From: Ilumatobacter sp963746265
GTDB taxonomy: Bacteria > Actinomycetota > Acidimicrobiia > Acidimicrobiales > Ilumatobacteraceae
DNA: 64,000 nucleotides
Direction of reading: 5' to 3'
Assembly (NCBI GenBank): GCA_963746265.1
Contig: CAVVAM010000014.1
Coordinates: 124,001-188,000 of the forward strand
Shown piece after piece: positions 35,547 through 44,653 of this stretch (its first letter is position 1; every line of letters begins with the position of its first letter). The notes under the pieces were generated by a model. The model did not search any database and was not told where the DNA came from. It saw nothing but the letters and a program-made list of their open reading frames with translations. Made by a program: the position numbers and the translations under genes.

Positions 35547-36680
35547 TCAGTTCCCGTCGAACAGTGCCGCCACGAACTCGTCGGGATCGAAGGGGATCAA
35601 GTCGCCGACCTGTTCGCCGAGCCCGACGAGCTTGACGGGCAGACCCATCTCCGTCTCGATCGCGAAGACGATGCCACCCTTCGCCGATCCGTCGAGCTTC
35701 GTGAGCACGACGCCCGTCACATCGGTCGCCTCACTGAACTCCCGCGCCTGCGCCAAGCCGTTCTGACCGGTCGTGGCGTCGATGACGAGCAACGTCTCGG
35801 TGACCGTGCCGGCACCTTTCTCGGCGACCCGACGCACCTTCTTCAGTTCCTCCATCAGGTTGGTCTTCGTGTGCAATCGACCCGCGGTGTCGGCGAGCAC
35901 CAGGTCGAGCTGTCTGGACGCCGCCCGCTCGACCCCGTCGAAGATCACCGACGACGGATCGCCACCCTCGGCCCCCCGGACGAACTCGGCGCCCGACCGC
36001 TCGGCCCACGTGCCGAGCTGCTCGGCCGCGGCGGCCCGGAACGTGTCGCCAGCTGCGAGCAGGACGGATCGACCAACGTCGATCTGCTGGCGCGCGACCT
36101 TGCCGATCGTCGTGGTCTTGCCCACGCCGTTCACCCCGACGAACATCCACACGTTCGGCGAGCCCGGTTCGAGCTCGTCGAAGCGCAATGCGCGATCCGA
36201 GCCCTCGAGGCGGGCCACCATGTCCACCTGCAACGCATCGAGAAGCGCCGAGGGTTCATCGATCTCACCGCTCTTCACCCGGTCCTTGAGATCGTCGAGC
36301 AGCGATTCCGTCACGCCCAGGCCGACGTCGGCACGCAACAGCGCCTCTTCCAGGTCGTCCCACGTCTCGTCGCTGATCGCCGAACGCCCGAGGACACCGG
36401 CGAACGCGCCGGTGAACGCCGCCCGGGCCTTCGCCAGGCGGTCGCGCAGCGACGGCGGTTCGACGACCTCGGGCACGATCTCGACCTCGACCGGCGCGGC
36501 CGCCTCGGTCGGTCGTTCGACGACCAGGGTGTCGGCGTCACCGGCGGTCGGCGTCGGGTGGGGCGCCGGACGGACGGGCGGCTCGGCGCGCTGCGTCTGC
36601 CGCCGATTCACGAGGACGACGCCGATACCGAACGCCATGACGGCGACGGCCAGGATCAGGAATATCCAGTACCACTCCAT
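35547..36680 (-). CDS. ftsY: signal recognition particle receptor FtsY
   Basis: 377 residues. A single N-terminal membrane segment (WYWIFLILAVAVMAFGIGVVLV) is followed by a Pro/Glu-rich acidic linker, an N domain (about 77-160) and the SRP GTPase: MFVGVNGVGKTTTIGKVA (about 179-196), LAAGDTFRAAAAEQL, LADTAGRLHTKTNL, LTKLDGSAKGGIVF and KLVGLGEQVGDLIPFDPDEFV at the end. It receives the Ffh-ribosome complex at the membrane. The N-terminal transmembrane anchor is usual in actinobacteria. The next gene upstream is the broken PAS-GGDEF gene. Confidence 0.98.
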   Translation of the reverse strand: MEWYWIFLILAVAVMAFGIGVVLVNRRQTQRAEPPVRPAPHPTPTAGDADTLVVERPTEAAAPVEVEIVPEVVEPPSLRDRLAKARAAFTGAFAGVLGRSAISDETWDDLEEALLRADVGLGVTESLLDDLKDRVKSGEIDEPSALLDALQVDMVARLEGSDRALRFDELEPGSPNVWMFVGVNGVGKTTTIGKVARQQIDVGRSVLLAAGDTFRAAAAEQLGTWAERSGAEFVRGAEGGDPSSVIFDGVERAASRQLDLVLADTAGRLHTKTNLMEELKKVRRVAEKGAGTVTETLLVIDATTGQNGLAQAREFSEATDVTGVVLTKLDGSAKGGIVFAIETEMGLPVKLVGLGEQVGDLIPFDPDEFVAALFDGN

Positions 36681-36692
36681 GGGCGTCGAACG

Positions 36693-37613
36693 CTATCGGC
36701 CCGGACGGACGTCGGTCGACGGACGAACGCCGAGCCCGGCGGGTTCAATCGATCTCGATCGCCGCGCCGACGAAGTGGCCCTGCACGACGTCGACGCCGA
36801 GTTCCCGCGCACGCGCGAACGCATCGTCGTCGGTGACGAACGGAACCGCCACCCCATGTCCCGGGCGGACCGTATCGTGGCCTGCTCGACGGTGGCGCGG
36901 AGGTCGTACGGGTCGACGTCACACCCGTCGACGAAGACGTCGCCGAGGCGACAGCTGATCGGCTCGCTCTCGCCCAGCGGGATCACCGTCTGCAGTGCCC
37001 GCTGCACCGGTTCGAGCGTCCGCTTGGTGTCCTGCCGGCTCCGGATCCCGACGTACTCCAAGAGGCGATCCGCAGCGTGCACGCTCAGCCGGTCATTGAT
37101 CCTCCGGAAGCCGTCGACGTCGACGCAGATCAGCGCGAACCCGTCGTGTGACCGGCGGCTGACGAGCACCGTGTGCTCGACTTCGGCGGCGATCCCCTTC
37201 TGGCTCAGCACGCCCGTGACACGGTCGAGCGCCTGCGTCTCCACGTCACTCCGGCGCTCGGCGGTCTGAACGAGCAGCGCCGGCGATCCCGGTGTCGAGA
37301 TCTTCGTCAACTGCGTGCGGTGCCATCGGACCTCGCCACCGGCGATCACGACCCGGTGATCGACGGCGGCCGGCCGGCCCCGGAGTGCTCGGACCGCGAA
37401 CCGGTTCACCAGGTCGCGATCGTCCGGATGGAGGTGATCGAGTGGCGACCCACCGTTCATCTCCGCCTCGATGACACCGTCGAGGCGGGCCAGGGACCGG
37501 TTCACTCGCATCCAGGTTCCGTCGGGACCGATCAGACCCATCCCGATCGGCGATGTCGCGAAGACCTGTCCGACCTGTTCGGTCAGCACCTCCGCCGACG
37601 TCTCCGTCGCCAC
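36693..37613 (-). CDS. PAS-GGDEF-type signalling protein, frameshifted
   Basis: About 306 residues from GTG 37613. A PAS domain (VFATSPIGMGLIGPDGTWMRVNRSL, HLHPDDRDLVNRF, about 10-125) is followed by a degenerate GGDEF-like domain (LDRVTGVLSQKGIAAEVEHT, FALICVDVDGFRRIND). The GGDEF active-site loop is absent, so cyclic-di-GMP synthesis is unlikely. Past a G4 run at 36852-36855 the frame turns Arg/Ser-rich. Another frame continues with sensible sequence (VAVPFVTDDDAFARARELG, VDVVQGHFVGAAIEID) to a stop at 36745, resembling the end of an EAL domain. The 5' part also looks shifted (see 37583-37762). Real pseudogene or assembly indels. Confidence 0.55.
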   Translation of the reverse strand: MATETSAEVLTEQVGQVFATSPIGMGLIGPDGTWMRVNRSLARLDGVIEAEMNGGSPLDHLHPDDRDLVNRFAVRALRGRPAAVDHRVVIAGGEVRWHRTQLTKISTPGSPALLVQTAERRSDVETQALDRVTGVLSQKGIAAEVEHTVLVSRRSHDGFALICVDVDGFRRINDRLSVHAADRLLEYVGIRSRQDTKRTLEPVQRALQTVIPLGESEPISCRLGDVFVDGCDVDPYDLRATVEQATIRSARDMGWRFRSSPTTMRSRVRGNSASTSCRATSSARRSRSIEPAGLGVRPSTDVRPGR

Positions 37614-37762
37614 GTCGAGTGACGTCGTTGATCTGCCTGCGTGACCTGACCCGAAGCGCGGCGAACCACGATGGTGTCGGTCGTGTTGGCGATCACCGCA
37701 TCGGAGATGGCTTGCAGCTCCGCGGCCGCCGTCAGTCTGCACTGTGCCGACACAACCGTCAT
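37583..37762 (-). pseudogene. 5' fragment of the PAS-GGDEF gene in another frame
   Basis: A 59-codon frame starting at ATG 37762 reads MTVVSAQCRLTAAAEL, QAISDAVIANTTDTIVVRRA and SGQVTQAD, like the first part of a PAS sensor domain. It then becomes basic and stops. The downstream frame takes over at about 37615-37650 (STTSLDVATETSAEVL). One missing base would join the two into a PAS-PAS-GGDEF-like protein starting at 37762. About 125 bases separate this ATG from the end of smc. Confidence 0.5.
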
Positions 37763-37887
37763 CTGGATCCTCGCCCTCGAGGGCCGGAGCGCCCCTCAGA
37801 CCGGTTTCGGTCGGACCGGGCACACGCTTGAGAGATCGCGCCCGACAACGATGGAATTCCTCGACGGGAGGGCCCGTCGGACAGCCG

Positions 37888-40800
37888 CTACTCGCGTCCG
37901 ACGGCGAGGCTCGCCTTCTCGGTGACGACCTTCGACGATCCACCCGGCTGCATCGACACGCCGAGCAGGGAATCCCCCGCTTCCATCGTTCGTTTCTGGT
38001 GGGAGACGATCAGCAACTGGGCGTCCTTGCGGAACTCTGCGATCAAGCCGAGGAAGCGGTGCAGGTTGACGTCGTCGAGCGCTGCCTCGACCTCGTCCAT
38101 GACATAGAACGGGGAGGGCCGGCTCCGGAACACCGCGAACAGGAAGGCGAGCGCCGTCAGGCTGCGCTCGCCGCCGGAGAGCAGCGACAGCTTCTTGACG
38201 TTCTTGCCGCTCGGCTTCGCCTCGATCTCGATGCCGGTGTCGAGCAGGTCGTCTGGTGCCGTCAACTTCAGGCTCCCGACGCCGCCCGGGAACAGGGTGC
38301 CGAACAACGACGTGAAGTTCATGCTGACGTCGGCGAACGCGCCGGCGAAGACGTTCTGGATCTCCTGGTCGACGGCTTTGATGACGCGGCTGAGGTCACG
38401 CCGTGTCGAGCGAACGTCCTCGAGCTGTTCCTCGAGGAACGAGTGCCGTTGCTGGAGCTCGTTGAACTCCTCCAACGCCAGCGGGTTGATCGGACCGAGC
38501 AGTCTCAGCTCGCGGTCCAGCTCACGCACACGACCAGCGGCAGTCGCACCCTCGGGCAGCTCGGGCTGCTCGGCCCGTTCGGCGACGTCGGGCTCGATGT
38601 CGAGGTCGCGCCGGAGCGTCTCGATCGCCGTTTCGAGGCGGAGCTTCGCCTCGGCCTCGTCGATCTCGGCGCGGTGCGACTTCTGTCGCGTCTCGTCGAG
38701 GGTGTGCTCGGCTTCGCTCCGCGATCGACGGGCCGTTTCCAGCGCCGCGGTCAGGCCGCGCACCTCGTCACTCTGACGGCGTCGCTGCTCGACGAGATCA
38801 TCGTGTTCGACCTCGATCACCTCACGGTGTCGCTGGACGAGATCCGACAGTCGATCGATCGCGGTCAGCGATCGCTGGATCTGCCCACGCCGATCGGCGG
38901 CCTGGGCCCGAGCCTGGCCGTCGACCGCGAGCCGTCGCTCGTTCTCGGCGATACGTGACTCCAGGAACTGCTGACGCTCGTGCAGACCGGCGTTGCGGAC
39001 CTCGAGTTCACGTCGACGTCCGGCCAGCGCGGCCGCGCGGGCCTCGAGCTCGGCCCGTGCCTCGCCACGGGCCCTCGCGGCGTCGGCCTCGGCCTGCTCG
39101 TCGGCGTCGAGCGACGGAAGCACGGCTTCGAGTTCGGCGACCCGCACCCGCTGCTGCTCGATGTGAGCGGAGAGCTCCGCCACCGATCGATCGAGCCCCT
39201 CGAGCTCGGCCTGGAACTCACGCCGTTGCCCCAGAGCCCTCGACAGACCCTCCGACGCGGCGGTGAACCGGGCATCGTTCTGATCGAGCTGCCTCGTGAG
39301 GTTGCGTTCTTCCTCTCGGGCCCGCTCCAGCTCGGCGTGCGACGACGACAGCGCCGCTCCGGCGGCTGCGAGCCGTTCGGTCCCGGCCTCGGCCTGCTGG
39401 GTCGCCTCGGTGAGCGCGGACGCGGTCGCACCGCCCGATGCGGCACCGATCCGCCAACCCGTCGATGCGAATCGATCGCCGTTCCCGGTCACGACGACGG
39501 CGTCCGGGTGCGCCAGCGCGGCATCGACGGCGGCGTCGAGCCCGTCGACCCGAACGGCTCGACCGACGAGGGCACCGAGCAGTCCGGACAGATCCGCTCG
39601 CACCGATCGGACGTGGTGCAGGACGGGCTCCCCGGTCGCCGGCGGTGTGGCCGCCGCGGACGCGACCCCGGCGGCGAGCACGGCGCCCGACGTATCGGAC
39701 TCGTCGAGCGCCTTGAGGGCTCGCTGCGCCGATGCCGATCCGTCGACGACCACGGCGGTCAGTGCCTCGCCGAGCGCAGCCTCGACCGCCTCCTGCCAGC
39801 CGTCATCGATGTCGACGAGATCGAGCAGGGTGCCGAGCACGCCGTCGACGTCGGCCAGGCGCTCGGCGCCGGCTCGCTGCCGGGCAGCATCGAGCGCGAG
39901 TTGGAGTGCCTCGACCCGAGCCGCGCTCCGCGAGGCCTGCTCCGACGCCTCGTGCCGTTCCGCGGTGCAACGTTCGAACGTCGCCTCCGCCGCCATGCGC
40001 GCTTGTTCGGCCGCTTCGATGCGACCGACGAGCGGGGTCTCGATCGACTCGGCTTCGGCACAGTCCGCCCGAAGCCGCTCGGACTCGGCACCGAGTTGCT
40101 CGAGCTTGGCCCGCAACTCGTCACCACGGGTGGCGGCCCGCTGGAGATCGCTCTCGTTGCGTTGCAGACCGGTCCGGACCGATCGCAGCTCGCCTCGGAC
40201 CTCCGCGGCGGCACTGGCCGCTTTCGCTCCGCCGTCGTCGGCGACGAGCGCCTCGGTGACGCGCGCACGCTCGAGCCGGAAGGCCGCCTCGTCGGCGGCC
40301 AGCGCTTCGCCGTCGGGAGCCACCTGCTCGAGCGCAGCGAGCACCTCGTCCAGTTCGGCGCGGAACCGGGCTCCGTCGGCTTCGAGGTTGGCGACCACGC
40401 CGGCGTCGATGAGCTGTCCGTGATCCCGCTCGAGCGAGCGCTTGCGCTCGGCCAGGATCCCGGCCAGCCCACGAGCGCGTTCGCGCAGCTGTTCGACCTG
40501 CATGAGACGATCGCCGAGATCGCTCGCGCCCCGGGCCGACAGGTCGGACTCGAGCGACATGATCTCGGTGTCCAGCGTGGCGAGCCGGGCCTTCAACTCA
40601 CCGTCGATCCTGACGGCCTCGACCCGGTCGACGGCGATCGCCTCCAGCTTGCGGCGGAGTGAGGTGATCTCGCGACCGGCGACGAACACCTTGAGCGCGT
40701 GCAACTCGACGACGAGTTCCTCGTGACGGCGCGCCGCCTCGGCCTGTCGTTCGAGCGGTCGGAGCTGTCGCCGAACTTCGCGCAGGAGGTCCTGCAGCCG

Positions 40801-41367
40801 CAGCAGATTGGCTTCGGTGGCGTCGAGGCGCCGCTCGGCCTTCTCCTTGCGCTTGCGGTACTTCAGGACGCCGGCGGCTTCTTCGATGATGCCGCGTCGG
40901 TCCTCGGGGCGGGCGTTGAGCACCGCGTCGATCTGTCCCTGGCTGACGATCACGTGCTGCTGGCGGCCGACGCCGGCGTCGGAGAGCAGCTCCTGGATGT
41001 CGAGCAGACGGCACGGCACGCCGTTGATGGCGTACTCGCTGTCGCCGTTGCGGAACAGGATGCGGGTGATCGTGACCTCGTTGAACTCGACCGGCAGCAG
41101 CCCCGCCGAGTTGTCGAGCGTGAGGCTGACCTCGGCACGGCCGAGCGCCGGGCGCTTCTCGGTTCCGGCGAAGATGACGTCGTCCATCTTCTGCGACCGG
41201 ACCGATTTCGGTGCCTGTGCGCCGAGCACCCAGGCGATCGCGTCGACGACGTTCGACTTGCCCGATCCGTTCGGGCCGACGACCACCGTCACCCCCTGCT
41301 CGAGGGCCATGACGGTGGAGTCGGCGAAGGACTTGAAGCCCTTGAGGGTGAGGCTCTTCAGGAACAC
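37888..41367 (-). CDS. smc: chromosome segregation protein SMC
   Basis: 1159 residues from the GTG at 41367 (VFLKSLTLKGFKSFAD). ATPase head: VVVGPNGSGKSNVVDAIAW (Walker A, about 29-47), VIVSQGQIDAVLNARPEDRR (Q-loop side), and the C-terminal SLLSGGERSLTALAFLF signature (about 1063) with FYVMDEVEAALDD (Walker B). Two long coiled-coil arms surround a hinge at about 500-660 (AERLADVDGVLGTLLDLVDI). As a homodimer with ScpA/ScpB it condenses and separates chromosomes. The frame continues 25 codons upstream, but the chosen start matches the family's N-terminus. Last gene of mutM-smc; the PAS-GGDEF gene follows. Confidence 0.97.
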   Translation of the reverse strand: MFLKSLTLKGFKSFADSTVMALEQGVTVVVGPNGSGKSNVVDAIAWVLGAQAPKSVRSQKMDDVIFAGTEKRPALGRAEVSLTLDNSAGLLPVEFNEVTITRILFRNGDSEYAINGVPCRLLDIQELLSDAGVGRQQHVIVSQGQIDAVLNARPEDRRGIIEEAAGVLKYRKRKEKAERRLDATEANLLRLQDLLREVRRQLRPLERQAEAARRHEELVVELHALKVFVAGREITSLRRKLEAIAVDRVEAVRIDGELKARLATLDTEIMSLESDLSARGASDLGDRLMQVEQLRERARGLAGILAERKRSLERDHGQLIDAGVVANLEADGARFRAELDEVLAALEQVAPDGEALAADEAAFRLERARVTEALVADDGGAKAASAAAEVRGELRSVRTGLQRNESDLQRAATRGDELRAKLEQLGAESERLRADCAEAESIETPLVGRIEAAEQARMAAEATFERCTAERHEASEQASRSAARVEALQLALDAARQRAGAERLADVDGVLGTLLDLVDIDDGWQEAVEAALGEALTAVVVDGSASAQRALKALDESDTSGAVLAAGVASAAATPPATGEPVLHHVRSVRADLSGLLGALVGRAVRVDGLDAAVDAALAHPDAVVVTGNGDRFASTGWRIGAASGGATASALTEATQQAEAGTERLAAAGAALSSSHAELERAREEERNLTRQLDQNDARFTAASEGLSRALGQRREFQAELEGLDRSVAELSAHIEQQRVRVAELEAVLPSLDADEQAEADAARARGEARAELEARAAALAGRRRELEVRNAGLHERQQFLESRIAENERRLAVDGQARAQAADRRGQIQRSLTAIDRLSDLVQRHREVIEVEHDDLVEQRRRQSDEVRGLTAALETARRSRSEAEHTLDETRQKSHRAEIDEAEAKLRLETAIETLRRDLDIEPDVAERAEQPELPEGATAAGRVRELDRELRLLGPINPLALEEFNELQQRHSFLEEQLEDVRSTRRDLSRVIKAVDQEIQNVFAGAFADVSMNFTSLFGTLFPGGVGSLKLTAPDDLLDTGIEIEAKPSGKNVKKLSLLSGGERSLTALAFLFAVFRSRPSPFYVMDEVEAALDDVNLHRFLGLIAEFRKDAQLLIVSHQKRTMEAGDSLLGVSMQPGGSSKVVTEKASLAVGRE

Positions 41368-41484
41368 GGTGGCCCAGAAACTACTCCGCGCGATCAACGT
41401 CCCCCACCATCTGCACATTTCCCAGGGGGAATCGTGGTCCACCCCACCGGAGCAGCCGTGGCGCGGTCGCCAACGCCGCTCAGG

Positions 41485-42321
41485 TCAACGTTGGCATCGC
41501 GGACAGAAGTGGGTCGATCGCTGTGCCGACACCGTGTGACGGATCCACCCCACGTTGCACGTACGACATCGCTCGCCGGCACGACCGTAGACGGCGTGGA
41601 CGTCCTGATACGAGCCGCCGGCCCCGAGCAGGTCGACGTACTGCGCGTCGCCGAGCGTCGAACCCCCGGCAGCGATCGCTCCAGCCAGGATCTCGTGGAT
41701 CGCGCCGTGCAGGCGCCGCTCCGACACCGTCGACAACTCGTCCGACATCCGGTCCGGCCGCAACCGGGCGGCGTGCAGGATCTCGTCGGCGTAGATGTTG
41801 CCGATCCCGGCGATCGCGTGCTGATCGAGCAGCAGGGGTTTCAGGAGCCGGTGCCGCGACCGCAACACCGATCGGAGTTGGCGTAGCGACAGACCCTCGC
41901 TGATCGGATCGGGACCGAGCCGGGCGAGTTCGGGGACCTCCACCTCGACGTTCGTCGGGTCGAACACGACGACCTCGCCGAAGGTCCGGGGGTCGACGAA
42001 CCACAACTCGTTGCCGTCGTCCAGGTGCATCACGACGTGGGTGTGGAGCGGACGGGGGGATCGCCCCGACGCGATCAACACCTGACCGCTCATGCGGAGG
42101 TGGATCATGACCTCGTCGCCCGAGTCGAGCGGCAGGAGCAGGTACTTGCCCCGCCGATTCGCTCCCGTGATGGTCGTGTCGGTCAACCCGTCGATCACGG
42201 CCCGGCGTGAGGTTCGACGCACCGTACGTTCACGGCCGACCTCGACCCGGTCGACATGCCGGCCGACCGCCGACCGCTGCAGACCTCGACGAACCGTTTC
42301 GACCTCGGGGAGCTCGGGCAC
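41485..42321 (-). CDS. mutM: formamidopyrimidine-DNA glycosylase
   Basis: 278 residues. The mature N-terminus PELPEVETVRRGL provides the catalytic Pro and Glu. RRGKYLLLPL holds the beta-turn Lys, RMSGQVLI follows, and a helix-two-turn-helix (LLLDQHAIAGIGNIYADEIL) precedes the C-terminal zinc finger CRTCNVGWIRH...STHFCPRCQR. It removes 8-oxoguanine and related lesions and cuts the abasic site. It starts 8 bases after the rnc stop, in the rnc-mutM-smc order common in actinobacteria. Confidence 0.97.
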   Translation of the reverse strand: MPELPEVETVRRGLQRSAVGRHVDRVEVGRERTVRRTSRRAVIDGLTDTTITGANRRGKYLLLPLDSGDEVMIHLRMSGQVLIASGRSPRPLHTHVVMHLDDGNELWFVDPRTFGEVVVFDPTNVEVEVPELARLGPDPISEGLSLRQLRSVLRSRHRLLKPLLLDQHAIAGIGNIYADEILHAARLRPDRMSDELSTVSERRLHGAIHEILAGAIAAGGSTLGDAQYVDLLGAGGSYQDVHAVYGRAGERCRTCNVGWIRHTVSAQRSTHFCPRCQR

Positions 42322-42329
42322 GGCTCGAC

Positions 42330-43025
42330 TCAGCCGACCGTGTCGTCGGCCGACACCAACGTCGCGAACGCCACGCTCGCTGCAGCCTGTTCGGCCGCCT
42401 TCTTCGACGGGCCCTCACCCTCGCCGAGCAACTCGGCGCCGACGACGACGCTCGCGAAGAACCGCTTGTCGTGATCGGGCCCCGTCGAGCGGATCCGGTA
42501 ATCGGGACCGGGACGACCTGCCTGCGCGAGACGTTCCTGGAGCGCCGACTTGTAGTCGAGCGTTTCGAGCGTGTCGACGGCAGCGTCGAGCTTCGGAATG
42601 AACAGGCGCCGCACCAGCTCGAAGGCGGGGCCCGAGCCACCGTCGAGGTAGACGGCGCCCAGCACCGCCTCCATCGCATCGGACAGGATCGACACCTTCC
42701 TGCGCCCGCCCGCTGCGTCTTCGCCGCGACCGAGCAGGAGGTGTGGGCCGAGATCGAGTCCCTCCGCGACCTCGGCGAGGGCGCGTGCGTTGACCACGCT
42801 CTTGCGAAGGTCGGTCAACGCCCCTTCGGCCAAGTCGGCGTAACGCTCGTACACGAGGTCGGCGATGATCCAGCCCAGGACCGCGTCGCCCAGGAACTCC
42901 AGTCGCTCGTTGCTGTGTGCTTCGCCCGACTCGGCGACCCAGGATCGGTGACAGAGCGCACGCCGCAAGAGGTCGGGTCGGGCGAACTCGTACCCCAGCC
43001 GCTGCTCGAGCGCGGCGAGTGTCAC
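42330..43025 (-). CDS. rnc: ribonuclease III
   Basis: 231 residues, GTG start. Signature NERLEFLGDAVLGWIIAD with the metal-binding Glu/Asp residues (about 40-57), and a second acidic pair in LSDAMEAVLGAVYLDGG. The C-terminal double-stranded RNA-binding domain includes HDKRFFASVVVG and GPSKKAAEQAAASVAF. It processes rRNA precursors and double-stranded regions of mRNA. acpP ends 4 bases upstream, so the two are probably co-transcribed and perhaps coupled. Confidence 0.97.
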   Translation of the reverse strand: MTLAALEQRLGYEFARPDLLRRALCHRSWVAESGEAHSNERLEFLGDAVLGWIIADLVYERYADLAEGALTDLRKSVVNARALAEVAEGLDLGPHLLLGRGEDAAGGRRKVSILSDAMEAVLGAVYLDGGSGPAFELVRRLFIPKLDAAVDTLETLDYKSALQERLAQAGRPGPDYRIRSTGPDHDKRFFASVVVGAELLGEGEGPSKKAAEQAAASVAFATLVSADDTVG

Positions 43026-43029
43026 CTAC

Positions 43030-43323
43030 TCAGCTGCCCGTGCGCTCGTGCACGTAATCGACGGCATCGCGGACCGTCTTGAGGTCTTCGAGGTCTTCGT
43101 CCTCGATCCGGAACCCGACGGTGCGGTCGCTGAGCTCCTCCTCCAACGACTCGACCAGCTCGATCAGCGCGAGGGAGTCGGCCTCGAGGTCGTCGGCGAA
43201 CGACTGCCCTTCGGTGATGGTCGACGGATCGATCTCGAGGATGTCGGCCAGGCGGTCGCGGACGATCTCGAAGATCTCGTCGCGCTCGATCGGGCCCTGG
43301 TTCACATGTGTTTCTGCAGGCAC
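43030..43323 (-). CDS. acpP: acyl carrier protein
   Basis: About 97 residues from GTG 43323; a GTG at 43305 would give 91. One ACP domain with ERDEIFEIVRDRLADILEID, and DDLEADSLALIELVESLEEEL in which the Ser of the DSL motif takes 4'-phosphopantetheine. It carries acyl chains in fatty acid synthesis. N-terminal extension (PAETHVNQGP) is a little longer than in E. coli. Position upstream of rnc fits the usual acpP-rnc pairing. The divergent CBS gene starts ~60 bases away. Confidence 0.93.
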   Translation of the reverse strand: MPAETHVNQGPIERDEIFEIVRDRLADILEIDPSTITEGQSFADDLEADSLALIELVESLEEELSDRTVGFRIEDEDLEDLKTVRDAVDYVHERTGS

Positions 43324-43384
43324 GGCCGAGATTGTACCGCTCCGCCGTTTGCCTGCCGTGGGAGTGCTGCGTGAGACTGGGCTC

Positions 43385-43798
43385 GTGCGCGACGAACCCA
43401 TCTCCACCGTCATGACCTCAGCGATCGTCTCGATCGACCGCGACCAGCCTCTGTCCGAGGCCTACAACGCCTTGCGGGGGGCGTCGTACCACCACATCCC
43501 GGTGCTGGACGCCGGGCAGCCGGTCGGCATGCTGTCGTCGACCGACATCTTGCGGCTCGTCTACGACATCGATGGATCCAGCGACAAGATGCTCAAGTCG
43601 ATGCTCGATCACCAGTTCACCATCGACGATGCGATGAGCAGCGATCTCACCAGCCTGCCCGAGACGGCGACGGTGCGCGATGCGGCGGCCGCGCTGGCCG
43701 ACGGCCAACGGCACTCGGTGCTCGTGCTCGGTGACGACGAGTCACTCGTCGGCATCGTCACGACCACCGATCTGGTGCGCTACCTCCGCGACCTCTGA
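43385..43798 (+). CDS. CBS-domain pair protein
   Basis: 137 residues from GTG 43385. Two tandem CBS motifs: PISTVMTSAIVSIDRDQPLSEA ending in PVGMLSSTDILRLVYD, and TIDDAMSSDLTSLPETATVRDA ending in LVGIVTTTDLVRYLRDL. Stand-alone CBS pairs bind adenine nucleotides and regulate partners, but the partner is unknown. Other upstream GTG codons could add about 8-9 residues. Transcribed divergently from acpP and towards the membrane protein gene at 43923. Confidence 0.85.
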   Translation: MRDEPISTVMTSAIVSIDRDQPLSEAYNALRGASYHHIPVLDAGQPVGMLSSTDILRLVYDIDGSSDKMLKSMLDHQFTIDDAMSSDLTSLPETATVRDAAAALADGQRHSVLVLGDDESLVGIVTTTDLVRYLRDL

Positions 43799-43922
43799 GC
43801 GACGGAGCCGAGCCGCTTGCTCGACGTTCGCCGGTATCCCGTCGGGGACCACGACGCGGCCCGACCGGCGATCGGTTCGTGGATCCGTTCGGTCCGCGAG
43901 TTCGTGCGCGAAGGTGTCGGTC

Positions 43923-44507
43923 ATGGCCATCGGGACGCAGCGGCGAGTCGCGTGGGCGGTCCGCATCGCACTCGTCGTCGCGGTCGCGTTCAGCGTCGCT
44001 TTTCCGGACCTCCCGCAGTTCGAGGGCAAGGGCATGGCGTTCCGAGCCCCCTTCTACCTCCTGCCGATGGCGATCGTCCCGCTGATCTGGCGGTTACGCG
44101 GCCGCCCGCCGCCGTACCCGCACCTCGTCGACGCGCTGGTGATCGCGCCGTTCCTGATCGACACGTTGGGCAACGCCTTGAACTTCTACGAGTCGTTCGA
44201 TGCGACCGACGACGTCCTGCACTTCGTGAACTGGGTGCTCCTCGCAGCGGGGATCACGCTCGCCCTGCGACGGACACGGCTCGAGCCACTGGCGACGTGG
44301 ACGATGGCGTACGGCCTCGGCGCACTGGCGATCATCTGGTGGGAGGCCGCCGAGTGGCTCGTCCAGGAACTCGGAACAGCCGGACTCGGTCTGACCTACG
44401 GCGACACGATCGGCGATCTCCTCCTGTCGAGCACGGGCGGCGCCGTCGGCGCGGCCCTCGCGCTCTGGTTCGACCGGGGCGCCGCCTCCGGCGCGGTGAC
44501 GGCGTGA
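43923..44507 (+). CDS. DUF2238/YjdF-like integral membrane protein
   Basis: 194 residues from ATG 43923. Five to six membrane spans (AWAVRIALVVAVAFSVAF, FYLLPMAIVPLIWRL, DALVIAPFLIDTLGNALNFY, FVNWVLLAAGITLALR, YGLGALAIIWWEAAEWLV, LLLSSTGGAVGAALALW). The polar membrane motifs FDATDDVLHF and TYGDTIGDLL are conserved in the DUF2238 family. Function unknown. Its stop overlaps the ATG of a truncated HAD-like fragment (TGATG). Confidence 0.78.
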   Translation: MAIGTQRRVAWAVRIALVVAVAFSVAFPDLPQFEGKGMAFRAPFYLLPMAIVPLIWRLRGRPPPYPHLVDALVIAPFLIDTLGNALNFYESFDATDDVLHFVNWVLLAAGITLALRRTRLEPLATWTMAYGLGALAIIWWEAAEWLVQELGTAGLGLTYGDTIGDLLLSSTGGAVGAALALWFDRGAASGAVTA

Positions 44508-44653
44508 TGAACCCTCGTGCGGTCGTGTTCGACCTCCTGCGCACGCTGCTCGACACCGAGCAGCTCTGCCTGTCCGGTTTCGACACGATCGAACAGCTCA
44601 CCGCTGCGCTCGACCTCGCCGTCAGTCCACGGGCGGGTGGATCGCCGCGGTGA
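44507..44653 (+). pseudogene. truncated HAD-like hydrolase N-terminus
   Basis: 48 codons starting at ATG 44507, overlapping the stop of the membrane protein gene. The product begins MNPRAVVFDLLRTLLDTEQL, which is the first strand and motif I of a haloacid dehalogenase-like hydrolase. The second motif-I Asp and the Gly are replaced (DLLRT for DxDGT). It then gives LSGFDTIEQLTAALDLAV and ends in a non-homologous tail inside the convergent plsX gene. All later HAD motifs are absent, so it is a remnant or a chance continuation rather than a working enzyme. Confidence 0.5.
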
